This document shows positions 53,033 through 61,936 of a stretch of 64,000 nt of DNA, piece by piece. The translations under genes and the position numbers were made by a program. The stretch comes from Nodosilinea sp. P-1105 (GTDB lineage: Bacteria > Cyanobacteriota > Cyanobacteriia > Phormidesmidales > Phormidesmidaceae). The notes below the pieces were generated by a model. The model had not been told where the DNA came from. It did not search any database and saw only the letters and a list, made by a program, of their open reading frames with translations. The stretch covers positions 62,001-126,000 of the forward strand of contig NZ_SMDQ01000006.1 of NCBI RefSeq assembly GCF_012911975.1, read 5' to 3'. Position 1 is the stretch's first letter. Every line of letters begins with the position of its first letter.

Positions 53033-53953
53033 ATGGGAAAACTAGAGTTAGTAAGTGTGATAGTAACAACTTATAAAAGAGCAAATTTAATATCAAGAGC
53101 TATTTTGAGTGTTTTATCGCAATCATACAAGCACTATGAGGTGTTAATTGTAGATGATAATCCTGTGGGATGTATTGAAAAGAAAGAAACACAAGCCGTC
53201 GTAAGAAAATTTTTAGGCCAAGCCAATATTCGTTACATCGATCTTCAAGGAAACTTTGGTTATGCCCTGGCTAGAAATGTAGGGATTAGAGAGAGTAAAG
53301 GAAAATATATCGCTTTCCTTGATGATGACGATGAATGGCTTCCACACAAATTGACTGAGCAAGTTAAGTGTATTCAAGAAGATTCTTCAATAGGAATGGT
53401 TTATTGCCGCTCTGTCAATCTCAAAGAAAATGGAGAAATTTATAAGTCAAACAAAAAAAAGTTACCTTCTGGATATATTTTTGAAAAAATTTTGGCTCAG
53501 GACATTATTGGTGCAACATCGAAAGTATTGGTGAGAAAATCTTGTATTGATCTAATTGGTTCGCTAAATGAGTTGACACCAACTAGAGCTGATCACGACT
53601 TTTTTCTCAGAATATCTAAAAAGTATAAGATTGGACTTGTTGACGAAGTTTTAGTCAACTTTTACATTGAGGGAAATAGGCTTAGTCGAGACTTTGAAAA
53701 AAAACTTGCGGGCTGGAAATTTTTCTTTGCATCTTGGGAAGAAGAGTTGAAAAAGTACCCTAAGGCAATGAAGAGTCAAAAGTTTAAGTTCAATTATGAA
53801 ATCGGGAAGATTCTTTTTTTGAAGGGTGAGACTAAAAAATCAAAGCAATTCTTCAAAAAGGCGATAGCTCTCAAGCCTTATATGTTAAAAGCTTATTTTT
53901 TACTCTTTTGCTCATATTTAAATATTTCTTCAAACAAGATAGGGCTTAAATAG
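53033..53953 (+). CDS. Family 2 glycosyltransferase
   Basis: A 306-residue GT-A enzyme. It shows VSVIVTTYKRANLISRAILS, YEVLIVDDNPVG, ARNVGIRESKGKYIAFLDDD (with the DDD metal site at its end) and TRADHDFFLRISKKYKIG. The C-terminal 90 residues look like TPR-type helices (KILFLKGETKKSKQFFKKAI). AT-rich. It is an inverting transferase for polysaccharide repeat assembly; the sugar is unknown. Confidence 0.9.
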   Translation: MGKLELVSVIVTTYKRANLISRAILSVLSQSYKHYEVLIVDDNPVGCIEKKETQAVVRKFLGQANIRYIDLQGNFGYALARNVGIRESKGKYIAFLDDDDEWLPHKLTEQVKCIQEDSSIGMVYCRSVNLKENGEIYKSNKKKLPSGYIFEKILAQDIIGATSKVLVRKSCIDLIGSLNELTPTRADHDFFLRISKKYKIGLVDEVLVNFYIEGNRLSRDFEKKLAGWKFFFASWEEELKKYPKAMKSQKFKFNYEIGKILFLKGETKKSKQFFKKAIALKPYMLKAYFLLFCSYLNISSNKIGLK

Positions 53954-54001
53954 TAGTAAGTTTCAAGCAAATTAAAGCACTCATATTTAGGAGCTTGAGA
54001 T

Positions 54002-55057
54002 TTGAGAGTCCATCATATTATTAATGATATTTGCTTGGATAGGGGAGGTGCTCAGCGAATTGTACGCTTTTTACACCAAGGACTAAGCGAACATGATATT
54101 GACTCTTATATTGTTGCTCTTAATGGCACAACTGGCAATCTGTCGAACGTAATTTCTATAGATTGTCCTTCACCTTATAGCTGGCAAGCGTTTTGGTTTG
54201 TTTACCAGTACTTACAAAAACAGTGTTTGCCAGAAGATATTGTACATGGGCATCTTTTTCCCACAATATTATATATAGCCCTAGCAGCCAAGATGCTTCG
54301 GTGGCCAGGACGATTGGTTTGCACAGAACACAATACCCATAATAGGCGCCGAGGAACTATCATTGGGAAATTGGTTGACAGTCAAATTTACCCAGCTTAT
54401 GAACAAATCTATTGCATCAGCAGCGGTACTAAAAATGCTCTGCGAGGCTGGATGCCTGATCAAGCTGATAAGCTAAGAGTAATTGAAAACGGTACCTCAT
54501 TACCCTGTAGCCAATTTAAACCTAGAACACCTAAAAATAAAATCATCATCGTTTCAGTGGGTCGCTTAAATAAGCAAAAAAACTATACGGCTGCTATTCA
54601 AGCGATGTCACTATTACGAAATGTCTCTGTTGAGTACCGCATTGCTGGGCTTGGTCCAGAAGAGACCGCACTAAAAAGTCTATGTGTGCAGTTGGGTCTG
54701 ACTGATATTGTAAAGTTCTATGGCTATGTAGATGATATCTTTGCTTTTTTCAAACAAGCTGATGTCTTTTTGATGCCCTCCCGATGGGAGGGTTTTGGTC
54801 TAGCTGCTGTAGAAGCTATGAATACTGGCTTGCCGGTAATTGCAAGCAGTGTTGATGGCTTGAGAGAAATTGTAGACACCCCTGCACCCTGTGGAATTTT
54901 AGTCTCACCGGATAATCCTAAAGAAATTGCAGCAGCAGTGAAAACACTTCTTGATTTAAAGACAAGGCTAATATATGGGAAAAACGCCTTTAATCGCTCG
55001 GTTGAGTTTTCAATAGAAAAGATGATAAATAGATATTTGAACGCTTATAATGTTTAG
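54002..55057 (+). CDS. Family 4 glycosyltransferase
   Basis: A 351-residue GT-B retaining glycosyltransferase. The N-terminal nucleotide-free domain has ICLDRGGAQRIVRFLHQG; the C-terminal Glycos_transf_1 domain has IIVSVGRLNKQKNYTAAI, AGLGPEETALKSL and VFLMPSRWEGFGLAAVEAMN, in which Glu and the EGFGLAAVE motif are characteristic. I use the TTG at 54002 because it gives the family start MRVHHIIND, and no nearer ATG exists. Confidence 0.92.
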   Translation: MRVHHIINDICLDRGGAQRIVRFLHQGLSEHDIDSYIVALNGTTGNLSNVISIDCPSPYSWQAFWFVYQYLQKQCLPEDIVHGHLFPTILYIALAAKMLRWPGRLVCTEHNTHNRRRGTIIGKLVDSQIYPAYEQIYCISSGTKNALRGWMPDQADKLRVIENGTSLPCSQFKPRTPKNKIIIVSVGRLNKQKNYTAAIQAMSLLRNVSVEYRIAGLGPEETALKSLCVQLGLTDIVKFYGYVDDIFAFFKQADVFLMPSRWEGFGLAAVEAMNTGLPVIASSVDGLREIVDTPAPCGILVSPDNPKEIAAAVKTLLDLKTRLIYGKNAFNRSVEFSIEKMINRYLNAYNV

Positions 55058-55206
55058 GAAAGTTTGTAGCTTTAGATTGCGTTTAATTGAGGAAATAAAT
55101 ATTTTGGTGTACTGGCATGTAACTCTTTTCCTGCTAAGTGATTCTTGACTCGAAATCGCTTGTAAAGAAGGTTTGGATGAATACTTGAGTGTCTTATTGA
55201 AAACTA

Positions 55207-56463
55207 ATGCTAACATTATCTATTATTCTTTCCTTTCTAATATTTTTAGATTGCTTCGTCAAGGCAAAAAAACTTTATTCAACACCAATTTTTATTGCCT
55301 TCTTTTTAAGATTAAGTCTCGCAACTTCATCATACTTTGACTTGATAGAGTTGCCTTCTTCCCCTGATGCTGCTGCTTTTTTGCGACGAGCTGATACATT
55401 CAGCTATTACAGTTGGGGAGAACTATCTAGCATTCTATCCAACCAGGCTGGTAGCTCTGCTATTTTCCCCGCTTTGGGAGCTTTAGTATATAAGACTTTT
55501 GGATTTAAGGATCCTTTGGCGATAACCATATTATTTTCTGTATGCTTCGGAACTCTTGCTGTTGCATTCACATATTATTTAAGTGAGATTTTGGTTGGGT
55601 CAAAGCGTGCTCGTCAAGTTATTTGGATTATAGTATTTTTCCCACCCATTGTTTTGAATTCTTCTGTTTATAATAGGGAGGCACTATGTGGTGCCTTATT
55701 TACTTTGGGCTTATATTATGTAGCCCGTTGGTGGAGTCAAGCTGAAAATCAGAAGAGTAAAATTTCTCATGTGGTAGGTGCAGTTGTGTGCTTTATCCTT
55801 GCCTCTTGGATTCATGGGGGCTATGTATTTGTTTTTATTGGCTTACTTGTTTTGTCTGCATGGGAAATTATCAGGCTCGTATTCAGTCCCACTAGAAAGT
55901 TTAATAGAAAAAAAATAGTTATTGCTTTTACCGGTTTTTTTCTGTTAATTACTTTAACATTTTTTGCTATTACCTCTCAAGTGTCTTTTGGTAAAGTCGG
56001 AAATGTGGCTGATACTATTTCATCTGCTGATGAAGTAATTGACTCCCAGGTAGAAAGAGAGGGTAGGGGGGGGTCTGTTTATCCAGATTTCGCTCAGAGA
56101 ATCTTACCAGTTAGAGTAATCTACTTTTTGTTCTCTCCCTTTCCATGGGATATTCGTTCGGCAAGAATGCTCCAGGGATTTATTGCTACCGCTGTATTCC
56201 TTTATATAGCTATTTCAATATTTAAGAGTATTAGAGGTGGCTTTTTTCGTGGTAGAAATGATGTAAGAGCAGTCTCAATAGTCCTTGCCATCTCAATTTT
56301 TGTATTTGCTGTCGGCACCCGAAATATTGGAACTTCCATAAGACATCGAAGTAAGTTTTTGTATGGTTTGCTTGGATTATCTGCAGCTACCGTCTTTAAG
56401 TCTGACCCTTCAAGACAGAAATATTTTTATGGAGTAGAAAATAACAGCAATCACGGCATCTGA
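55207..56463 (+). CDS. Polytopic membrane protein, probable polysaccharide polymerase
   Basis: A 418-residue protein with about ten hydrophobic helices and few motifs. By its topology, its loop with Arg residues (SSPDAAAFLRRADTFSYYSW) and its place among glycosyltransferases it is probably a Wzy/EpsG-like polymerase; a GT-C type glycosyltransferase is the alternative. No other polymerase candidate is visible in the locus. AT-rich. Confidence 0.65.
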   Translation: MLTLSIILSFLIFLDCFVKAKKLYSTPIFIAFFLRLSLATSSYFDLIELPSSPDAAAFLRRADTFSYYSWGELSSILSNQAGSSAIFPALGALVYKTFGFKDPLAITILFSVCFGTLAVAFTYYLSEILVGSKRARQVIWIIVFFPPIVLNSSVYNREALCGALFTLGLYYVARWWSQAENQKSKISHVVGAVVCFILASWIHGGYVFVFIGLLVLSAWEIIRLVFSPTRKFNRKKIVIAFTGFFLLITLTFFAITSQVSFGKVGNVADTISSADEVIDSQVEREGRGGSVYPDFAQRILPVRVIYFLFSPFPWDIRSARMLQGFIATAVFLYIAISIFKSIRGGFFRGRNDVRAVSIVLAISIFVFAVGTRNIGTSIRHRSKFLYGLLGLSAATVFKSDPSRQKYFYGVENNSNHGI

Positions 56464-56618
56464 TATTTGATATTAAACTAGACTCTTGCTAAGAATCAAC
56501 TACTTTTGTTAAAAATTGATCAGAGATCAATGCTGTTTTCTGTAGTGTTAATCTTTTGTGATCATCCACCCGAAGCTTTGCTGAGTTTCTTTAGAAAATA
56601 AGATTTGGATTTATAGTA

Positions 56619-57581
56619 ATGGAGAAAAGTGAAAAAGATATATTCTTCATTTTCGGCTCTGGGCGATGCGGAACAACCCTGTTGCGTGCATTGCTGGTTA
56701 GTCATCCAGATATCTGTATTCCAGGAGAAACTCACTTTTATAACCAGTACACAAAGCTCCAGTCCATAAAGTACGGTCCAATGCGACCAGCTTTGTATCG
56801 TCAGCTTGTTGATAAATTTCCATCCTGGGGCCATGTAAAAAGCGAAACTCTGGATTGGCAGCTGTTTCACGAATTAGCCTTAAACTCTACACCCAGTTGG
56901 GATTCGCTATTTATTGCTTACTTAACGGCCTATCGCCTATCCTTAGGTAAGAAAATCGTCGGCGAAAAAACTCCAGGACACTTCAAAAGTATTAACTCCT
57001 TAGCCAATAACTTTCCTGAATCTAAATTCATCCACATCATTCGCGACCCAAGAGCCGTTGTCGCCTCTTACCTGAAGCATACCTTTTACCAAGACTGCTT
57101 CGGCTCCAACGTTGCTAGAGCTGCCCAAAAATGGGTGGATGCTGCAAAGTTTCACTGCAAAATCCTCAATAGCCCTCACTCGCTTCAAGCTCGATACTTA
57201 ATGCTTAGGTATGAAGATCTAGTAGATGATCCTGAATCTGTTATCCATAAAGCCTTGCAGCATATTGGTGCAGATCCAACTCAGTTTACTATGACCGCTT
57301 ATTGTGGACTCGATTTAGACGGCGTCAATCGCACTAACCACGCCAACATTGGCAAACCAATTTCTTCCGCATTCAACAATAAATGGAAAGACGAGTTGAG
57401 TCCCCAACAAATGTCTATTATTGAAACCATTTGTCAGCCATACTTGGAAAAACTAGGCTACTCCACCCACTCCCAGTCAACAGCCTCATCCTTGAAGCTT
57501 GAAACTTTTCGTGAGGAGTGCGTGGCCGAACTCCTTCAGATGCGGCTCATCGCCAGAAAGCTACTCTCTACAATCACCTAA
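56619..57581 (+). CDS. Sulfotransferase family protein
   Basis: A 320-residue PAPS-dependent sulfotransferase. The 5'-phosphosulfate loop is FIFGSGRCGTTLLRALLVSH, and the 3'-phosphate site is FIHIIRDPRAVVASYLKHTF with the Arg and Ser positions. VGEKTPGHFKSINSL and MLRYEDLVDDPESVI are typical of this family. It would sulfate a hydroxyl of the polysaccharide or its precursor. Sulfated exopolysaccharides are common in cyanobacteria. It ends the AT-rich block, 17 bp before the next gene. Confidence 0.9.
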   Translation: MEKSEKDIFFIFGSGRCGTTLLRALLVSHPDICIPGETHFYNQYTKLQSIKYGPMRPALYRQLVDKFPSWGHVKSETLDWQLFHELALNSTPSWDSLFIAYLTAYRLSLGKKIVGEKTPGHFKSINSLANNFPESKFIHIIRDPRAVVASYLKHTFYQDCFGSNVARAAQKWVDAAKFHCKILNSPHSLQARYLMLRYEDLVDDPESVIHKALQHIGADPTQFTMTAYCGLDLDGVNRTNHANIGKPISSAFNNKWKDELSPQQMSIIETICQPYLEKLGYSTHSQSTASSLKLETFREECVAELLQMRLIARKLLSTIT

Positions 57582-57598
57582 TCGTAGTCGCCCCAGCC

Positions 57599-58750
57599 AT
57601 GGATATCCTCTTCATCGCTGCCAACGCCCGCTCACTGGTGGCCAATCGCGGCGAACTAATCAAAACCCTCACCCACCAAGGGCTTAACGTCGGTGCCCTG
57701 GTCCCAGAATACGACTACCTCGATACCGTCAAAGACCTCGGTATCCCCATCTGGACCTACCACCTCGATCGCCACTCCACCAACCCACTCCAAAACCTCA
57801 TCGCCTTCTGGCAACTACGCCAACAAATTGCCAGCATCGCCCCCCACAGCATTTTTGCCTACGCCATCAAACCCGTCACCTTCGGCGTCTTCGCCGCCCG
57901 CCTGGCTGGCGTTAAATACAGCTATTGCTTGCTCACAGGGCTAGGATACCTCTTTGCCTCCACCAGCTTAAAAGCCCGCATCCTACGACAAATCACCCAG
58001 GGGCTTCTGGGCGGCTCCGCCATGCTCAGCACCCTGTTTATTTTCCAAAACCCAGACGACCAGGCCGACCTCGAAAAAAATTGGCTCTTTCGCACCTTTG
58101 CCCGCAGCATCGTCGTCAACGGTTCCGGTGTTGACCTCAACGCTTATCCATTTTCAGCCCCCCCCAGCAGCCCAGTCACCTTCATTTGTATCGCTCGTCT
58201 GATTCAAGAAAAAGGCATTCAAGACTTTGCCCAGGCCGCAGCCCAGGTCAAAGCCAAGCATCCATCAACCACCTTCCTACTCCTGGGCGGCCTAGATAGC
58301 ACCCTCAAAAATGCCATCTCCCCCACCCAACTAGAGCAATGGCAGGCCGAAGCAGCCGTAGACATCATCGGCAAAGTCAAAGACGTGCGCCCCTACTTGC
58401 AACAAGCCTCGGTCATGGTGCTGCCCTCCTACTATCGCGAAGGTATCCCCCGTTCCATCCTCGAAGCCATGAGCATGGGGCGTCCCATCATCACCTGCGA
58501 CACCCCCGGTTGCCGCGAAACTGTCGTAGACAGTGTCAATGGTTATCTCATCCCCCCCAGACATGCAACCGCCCTACAGGACGCCATGTTGCGATTTATC
58601 GAAAACCCCGATTCTATTCAAGCGATGGGCATAGCCTCCCGCCGCTTCGCTGAAACCAAATTTGATGTGGTCAAAGTCAACCAGGCCATGATCCAAGCCA
58701 TGCAGCAAACGAGACCAGAAACAATGGCATTTTCTGACCAACCTCAGTAA
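57599..58750 (+). CDS. Family 4 glycosyltransferase (PglA/WbpY-like)
   Basis: A 383-residue GT-B enzyme. It opens DILFIAANARSLVANRGELI and has SYCLLTGLGYLFASTSLKA (a hallmark of the PglA-type GT4 group) and, in the C-terminal domain, FICIARLIQEKGIQDFAQAA, LPSYYREGIPRSILEAMSMG and GCRETVVDSVNGYLIPP. PglA adds the second sugar onto an undecaprenyl-linked diNAcBac. The gene is GC-rich again, unlike the genes just before it. The ATG at 57599 is preferred over 57518. Confidence 0.92.
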   Translation: MDILFIAANARSLVANRGELIKTLTHQGLNVGALVPEYDYLDTVKDLGIPIWTYHLDRHSTNPLQNLIAFWQLRQQIASIAPHSIFAYAIKPVTFGVFAARLAGVKYSYCLLTGLGYLFASTSLKARILRQITQGLLGGSAMLSTLFIFQNPDDQADLEKNWLFRTFARSIVVNGSGVDLNAYPFSAPPSSPVTFICIARLIQEKGIQDFAQAAAQVKAKHPSTTFLLLGGLDSTLKNAISPTQLEQWQAEAAVDIIGKVKDVRPYLQQASVMVLPSYYREGIPRSILEAMSMGRPIITCDTPGCRETVVDSVNGYLIPPRHATALQDAMLRFIENPDSIQAMGIASRRFAETKFDVVKVNQAMIQAMQQTRPETMAFSDQPQ

Positions 58751-58774
58751 CATGTGTACTTTTCCAGGGTGTCT

Positions 58775-59455
58775 ATGCAAGATTCAGCCAAACGACTGTT
58801 CGACATCGTCTCCAGCAGTGTGGCGCTGGTCATCCTCGCCATCCCCCTACTGCTGATCGCCCTTTGGATTCGCCTCGATAGCCCCGGTCCCATCCTGTTT
58901 CGCCAGACTCGCATTGGTCGCCATGGTCGTCCCTTCTCTATCGTCAAATTCCGCAGCATGCGGCACCGCAACCCCCAAGGGATCGACCAACATGCCGAGC
59001 CAGTGGTGACCACTGGCCACGATCCCCGCATCACGCGAGCTGGGCGCCTGCTTCGAGCCACCAGCCTGGACGAACTGCCCCAGCTATGGAACATTTTGGT
59101 CGGCGAAATGAGCGTCGTCGGCCCCCGCCCGGTGCTGCCCGAACAAGTTGAGGTCGTCCCCGATCACTTACGCCAGCGCTTCCAGGTCCGCCCTGGCCTT
59201 ACCGGCTTGGCCCAGGTGCGCGGTCGCCGCAGCCTCAGTTGGCTAGACCAGTTAGCCGCCGATCAAGAATACGTGGCTCGCCACAGCTTGGTTATGGACC
59301 TGGGGCTTATCGTTCGCACCATTGGGGTGTTGTTCACTGGCAGTGGCGTCTATGGGGGCGAAGCCCAAAACTGGCGCGCCTACCGGGATACCTTAAAGCG
59401 CTCAGCCCGACCCGTATCCAGTTCCACAAAGCCTTCCAACCATGGCCCCAGCTAA
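58775..59455 (+). CDS. Initiating phosphoglycosyl transferase (PglC/WcaJ-type sugar transferase)
   Basis: A 226-residue monotopic phosphoglycosyl transferase that moves a sugar-1-phosphate onto undecaprenyl phosphate, the first step of repeat assembly. It has one N-terminal membrane helix (residues about 13-34), DSPGPILFRQTRIGRHGRPF, FRSMRH, and the catalytic region TSLDELPQLWNILVGEMSVV followed by GPRP, with its conserved Asp-Glu pair. The compact size fits the minimal PglC form. With the dehydratase and PglA-like genes this suggests a bacillosamine-type first sugar. Start at 58775. Confidence 0.93.
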   Translation: MQDSAKRLFDIVSSSVALVILAIPLLLIALWIRLDSPGPILFRQTRIGRHGRPFSIVKFRSMRHRNPQGIDQHAEPVVTTGHDPRITRAGRLLRATSLDELPQLWNILVGEMSVVGPRPVLPEQVEVVPDHLRQRFQVRPGLTGLAQVRGRRSLSWLDQLAADQEYVARHSLVMDLGLIVRTIGVLFTGSGVYGGEAQNWRAYRDTLKRSARPVSSSTKPSNHGPS

Positions 59456-60281
59456 CCTCCACTGCATGTTGATTACCGCCAACCCGGCGATCGCCCAATA
59501 TGCCGAACAAGCCGGGGTCCAGCGCATCTTCATCGACATGGAAGTGTTGGGCAAAGCCGAACGCCAGGGCCACCTCAATACCCACAAAGCCCACCATACC
59601 TATGCAGACATCAGCACCCTTCGGGCGGTACTCACCCAGGCAGAACTGATGGTGCGCCTGAACCCCCTGCATGACAGCACCCCCAGCGAAATCGATCAAG
59701 CCATTGCCCACGGTGCCCAGCGGTTGATGCTACCCATGTTCCATCGCCGTACCGAGGTGCGCCGCTTTTTGGATCTGGTGAATGGGCGGGTACCCGTTAC
59801 CCTGCTCACCGAAACCCCCCCGGCCCTAACCCGTTTGCCCACCTACATAGCCGATCTGGGGCCAACCGACCAGATCCACATTGGCCTCAACGACCTGTCC
59901 CTGGGCATGGGGCTCGACTTTTTGTTTGAGCCGGTGGCCGCTGGGCTGCTGGACCCCGTGGCAGACCTGTTAAACCAAAACGACATTACCTGGGGCTTTG
60001 GCGGCATTGCCCGCATGGGCACCGGCACCCTGCCAGCGGAATTGGTGCTCAGTGAGCATGTGCGCTTGGGGTCGGGTTGGGTGATTCTCTCCCGTGCCTT
60101 CCATGGAGAAGCCGCCACGGTAGAAGCCCTATGCGATCGCCTTGACCTCAAGGCCGAACTGCAAAAACTCTGGGCCACTGAAACGCAGCTACGCCAGGCG
60201 GGGCAGGCTACCCTACAGCAAAACCACCAGCAGTTTGCCGCCAAAACCTTTGCCCTTGCCGCCCAAGCCGCCCCCCGCTAA
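59442..60281 (+). CDS. HpcH/HpaI aldolase family protein
   Basis: A 279-residue TIM-barrel class II aldolase-like protein. Recognisable parts are RIFIDMEVLGKAERQG, VRLNPLHDSTPSEIDQAI, VTLLTETPPALTRLP (catalytic Glu region) and IHIGLNDLSLGMGLDFL (Asp region). The family makes and cleaves 2-keto-3-deoxy acids from pyruvate and aldehydes. It overlaps the sugar-transferase stop by 14 bp, so it is coupled to the glycan operon; it may make a keto-acid sugar or pyruvyl donor. An ATG at 59466 is also possible. Confidence 0.85.
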   Translation: MAPANLHCMLITANPAIAQYAEQAGVQRIFIDMEVLGKAERQGHLNTHKAHHTYADISTLRAVLTQAELMVRLNPLHDSTPSEIDQAIAHGAQRLMLPMFHRRTEVRRFLDLVNGRVPVTLLTETPPALTRLPTYIADLGPTDQIHIGLNDLSLGMGLDFLFEPVAAGLLDPVADLLNQNDITWGFGGIARMGTGTLPAELVLSEHVRLGSGWVILSRAFHGEAATVEALCDRLDLKAELQKLWATETQLRQAGQATLQQNHQQFAAKTFALAAQAAPR

Positions 60282-60289
60282 CGACGCCC

Positions 60290-61270
60290 ATGCCCCAGCC
60301 CTACCCCATTCAGCGCGTGCTGTTCGTGCAAAAAGCTAACGTCCTCCCCCAACAACAGGGGCTGGTCCACCAAAAGCTGACGGAAGCCCTGGGCCAGTTA
60401 GACATCCTTTGCATCAGCTCCCCTGACGACCTTGCCCAAGGCAGTTGTTTTGACGCAGTCATCACCCCCACCCTGCCCTGGTTGCCAGACCTACTACACC
60501 GGCTAGATACCTGCCCCTGGCTGCACTTTCTTTCCGCCGGGGTCGAGAAAATCTGGTCGATGGACTTCGATAAGCAAAACCGGCTGCTGACCAAAAGCAG
60601 CGGCGTCCATGGCCCCGCCATGGGCGAGTATGCCATCGGGGCCATGCTCTACTTTGCCAAGCAATTTGGCCGCTTTCACCATCAATCCCAGCAGCGCCAG
60701 TGGCAACGCACCTGGCTCGATGAACTGACTGGCAGAACTGTGGCCATTCTGGGGCTGGGCCACATCGGCCAAACCATTGCCCAGCGGGCCAAAGCCTTTG
60801 ATATGACCGTCTGGGGCACCCTGAACCATCCCCGACCCATACCCCAGGTAGACCAGGTATTTAGCCATGATCAGCTGTGGGCTCGGTTATCAGAGGTGGA
60901 CTACCTGGTGGTGTGTCTACCCCTGACCTCCGCTACCCGTCACCTGGTTAACCACCAGGTTCTGGGCCAACTCAAACCGGGGGCCGTGCTGATTGACATC
61001 TCTCGGGGCGGCATTGTCTCGGCCGCCGCCGTGCTACAAGCCCTGGATAGCGGTGTCCTAAAAGGGGCCGCTCTGGATGTGTTTGAGCACCAGCCCCTAC
61101 CAGAAACCTCTCCCCTCTGGGCTCGCCCTGATATCCTCCTAACCCCCCATGTCTCTGGCACCACTCCCTACTACCTGGAGCGCGCCCTGGATATCTTTAT
61201 TCAAAACGCCCAACACCTCGCCCACGGCCAAGCCCCCATCACTCCCGTGAATGTGGCCGCAGGCTACTAA
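60290..61270 (+). CDS. D-isomer-specific 2-hydroxyacid dehydrogenase
   Basis: A 326-residue NAD(P)-dependent dehydrogenase. The nucleotide loop is AILGLGHIGQTIAQRAKAFD; VVCLPLTSATRHLVN, IDISRGGIVSAAAVLQAL and ILLTPHVSGTTPYY (catalytic His region) follow. It interconverts 2-keto acids and D-2-hydroxy acids. It lies 8 bp after the aldolase gene and is probably in the same operon; together they could handle a 2-keto-3-deoxy or lactyl compound. The true substrate is unknown. Confidence 0.9.
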   Translation: MPQPYPIQRVLFVQKANVLPQQQGLVHQKLTEALGQLDILCISSPDDLAQGSCFDAVITPTLPWLPDLLHRLDTCPWLHFLSAGVEKIWSMDFDKQNRLLTKSSGVHGPAMGEYAIGAMLYFAKQFGRFHHQSQQRQWQRTWLDELTGRTVAILGLGHIGQTIAQRAKAFDMTVWGTLNHPRPIPQVDQVFSHDQLWARLSEVDYLVVCLPLTSATRHLVNHQVLGQLKPGAVLIDISRGGIVSAAAVLQALDSGVLKGAALDVFEHQPLPETSPLWARPDILLTPHVSGTTPYYLERALDIFIQNAQHLAHGQAPITPVNVAAGY

Positions 61271-61702
61271 GCTGAATCGTCATCGCTACCATCTTGACTC
61301 ATGGCCCTGAACCGACTATGCTCATTCACTAAGCTGTTATTTGACGACGGCTGACCGTTCAGAACTCATGATCTTGGCGCTGCCCGTGGATGCTACCAAC
61401 ACCCACAGACAGCTAACCCACCGCAACTGGTTACAGCAGTTGGGGGGCTCAAGACATCATAGCCAGCCCACATTGCACAAACAAGCGGGGTAGCTAAGGG
61501 ATTGAGTTCTGGTTTCCTCCCGTGAGGGAAAGGCAAAAGGCAAAAGGCAAAAGGCAGAAGTGGTTTGGTCTGTAGGTAGCCTAACTGGGCCGCCCACATG
61601 AACCCTCTGTAGCTTGCCCATTTTTCTCATCGCCTTTCAGGTTGTCGCTAAGCGACAACCGATCGCGGGGTTTGTTTACCCTACGACAGGAAAACCAGAA
61701 CC
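61271..61702. other. Intergenic region with short tandem repeat and palindrome
   Basis: It contains AAAAGGC-type tandem units at about 61529-61556 (AGGCAAAA repeated three times) and an almost perfect palindrome at 61640-61660, GGTTGTCGCT and AGCGACAACC around one base. The palindrome lies 42 bp before the next start codon and could be an operator or leader hairpin. The rest holds nothing I can name. Confidence 0.6.
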
Positions 61703-61936
61703 ATGTTTCAAACCCAAACCGAGGGCACCCCTGCCCCCACCGTTTCCGCTGGCCCCACCGCCCACCACGAAAAAGTCAGACACCTGCTGTTCGGCAGCGA
61801 AGCCGCCCTGCAACAGGTGATCCACACCCTGCATGTGCTTGGCTACGCCGAAGTCACCCACTGGACCAAACCCCTGCCCACCGGCAGACCCGGCGAAGTC
61901 ATGCGCATCTTGACCCGGCACTTGATGGTGGAATAA
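61703..61936 (+). CDS. Small conserved cyanobacterial protein
   Basis: A 77-residue protein. The conserved-looking part is LLFGSEAALQQVIHTLHVLG and GEVMRILTRHLMVE. It has no membrane segment; the N-terminal 25 residues look disordered. I recognise the type as a small protein found in many cyanobacteria, function unknown. A GGAAAACC sequence lies before the ATG. It stands alone among repeats. Confidence 0.7.
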   Translation: MFQTQTEGTPAPTVSAGPTAHHEKVRHLLFGSEAALQQVIHTLHVLGYAEVTHWTKPLPTGRPGEVMRILTRHLMVE

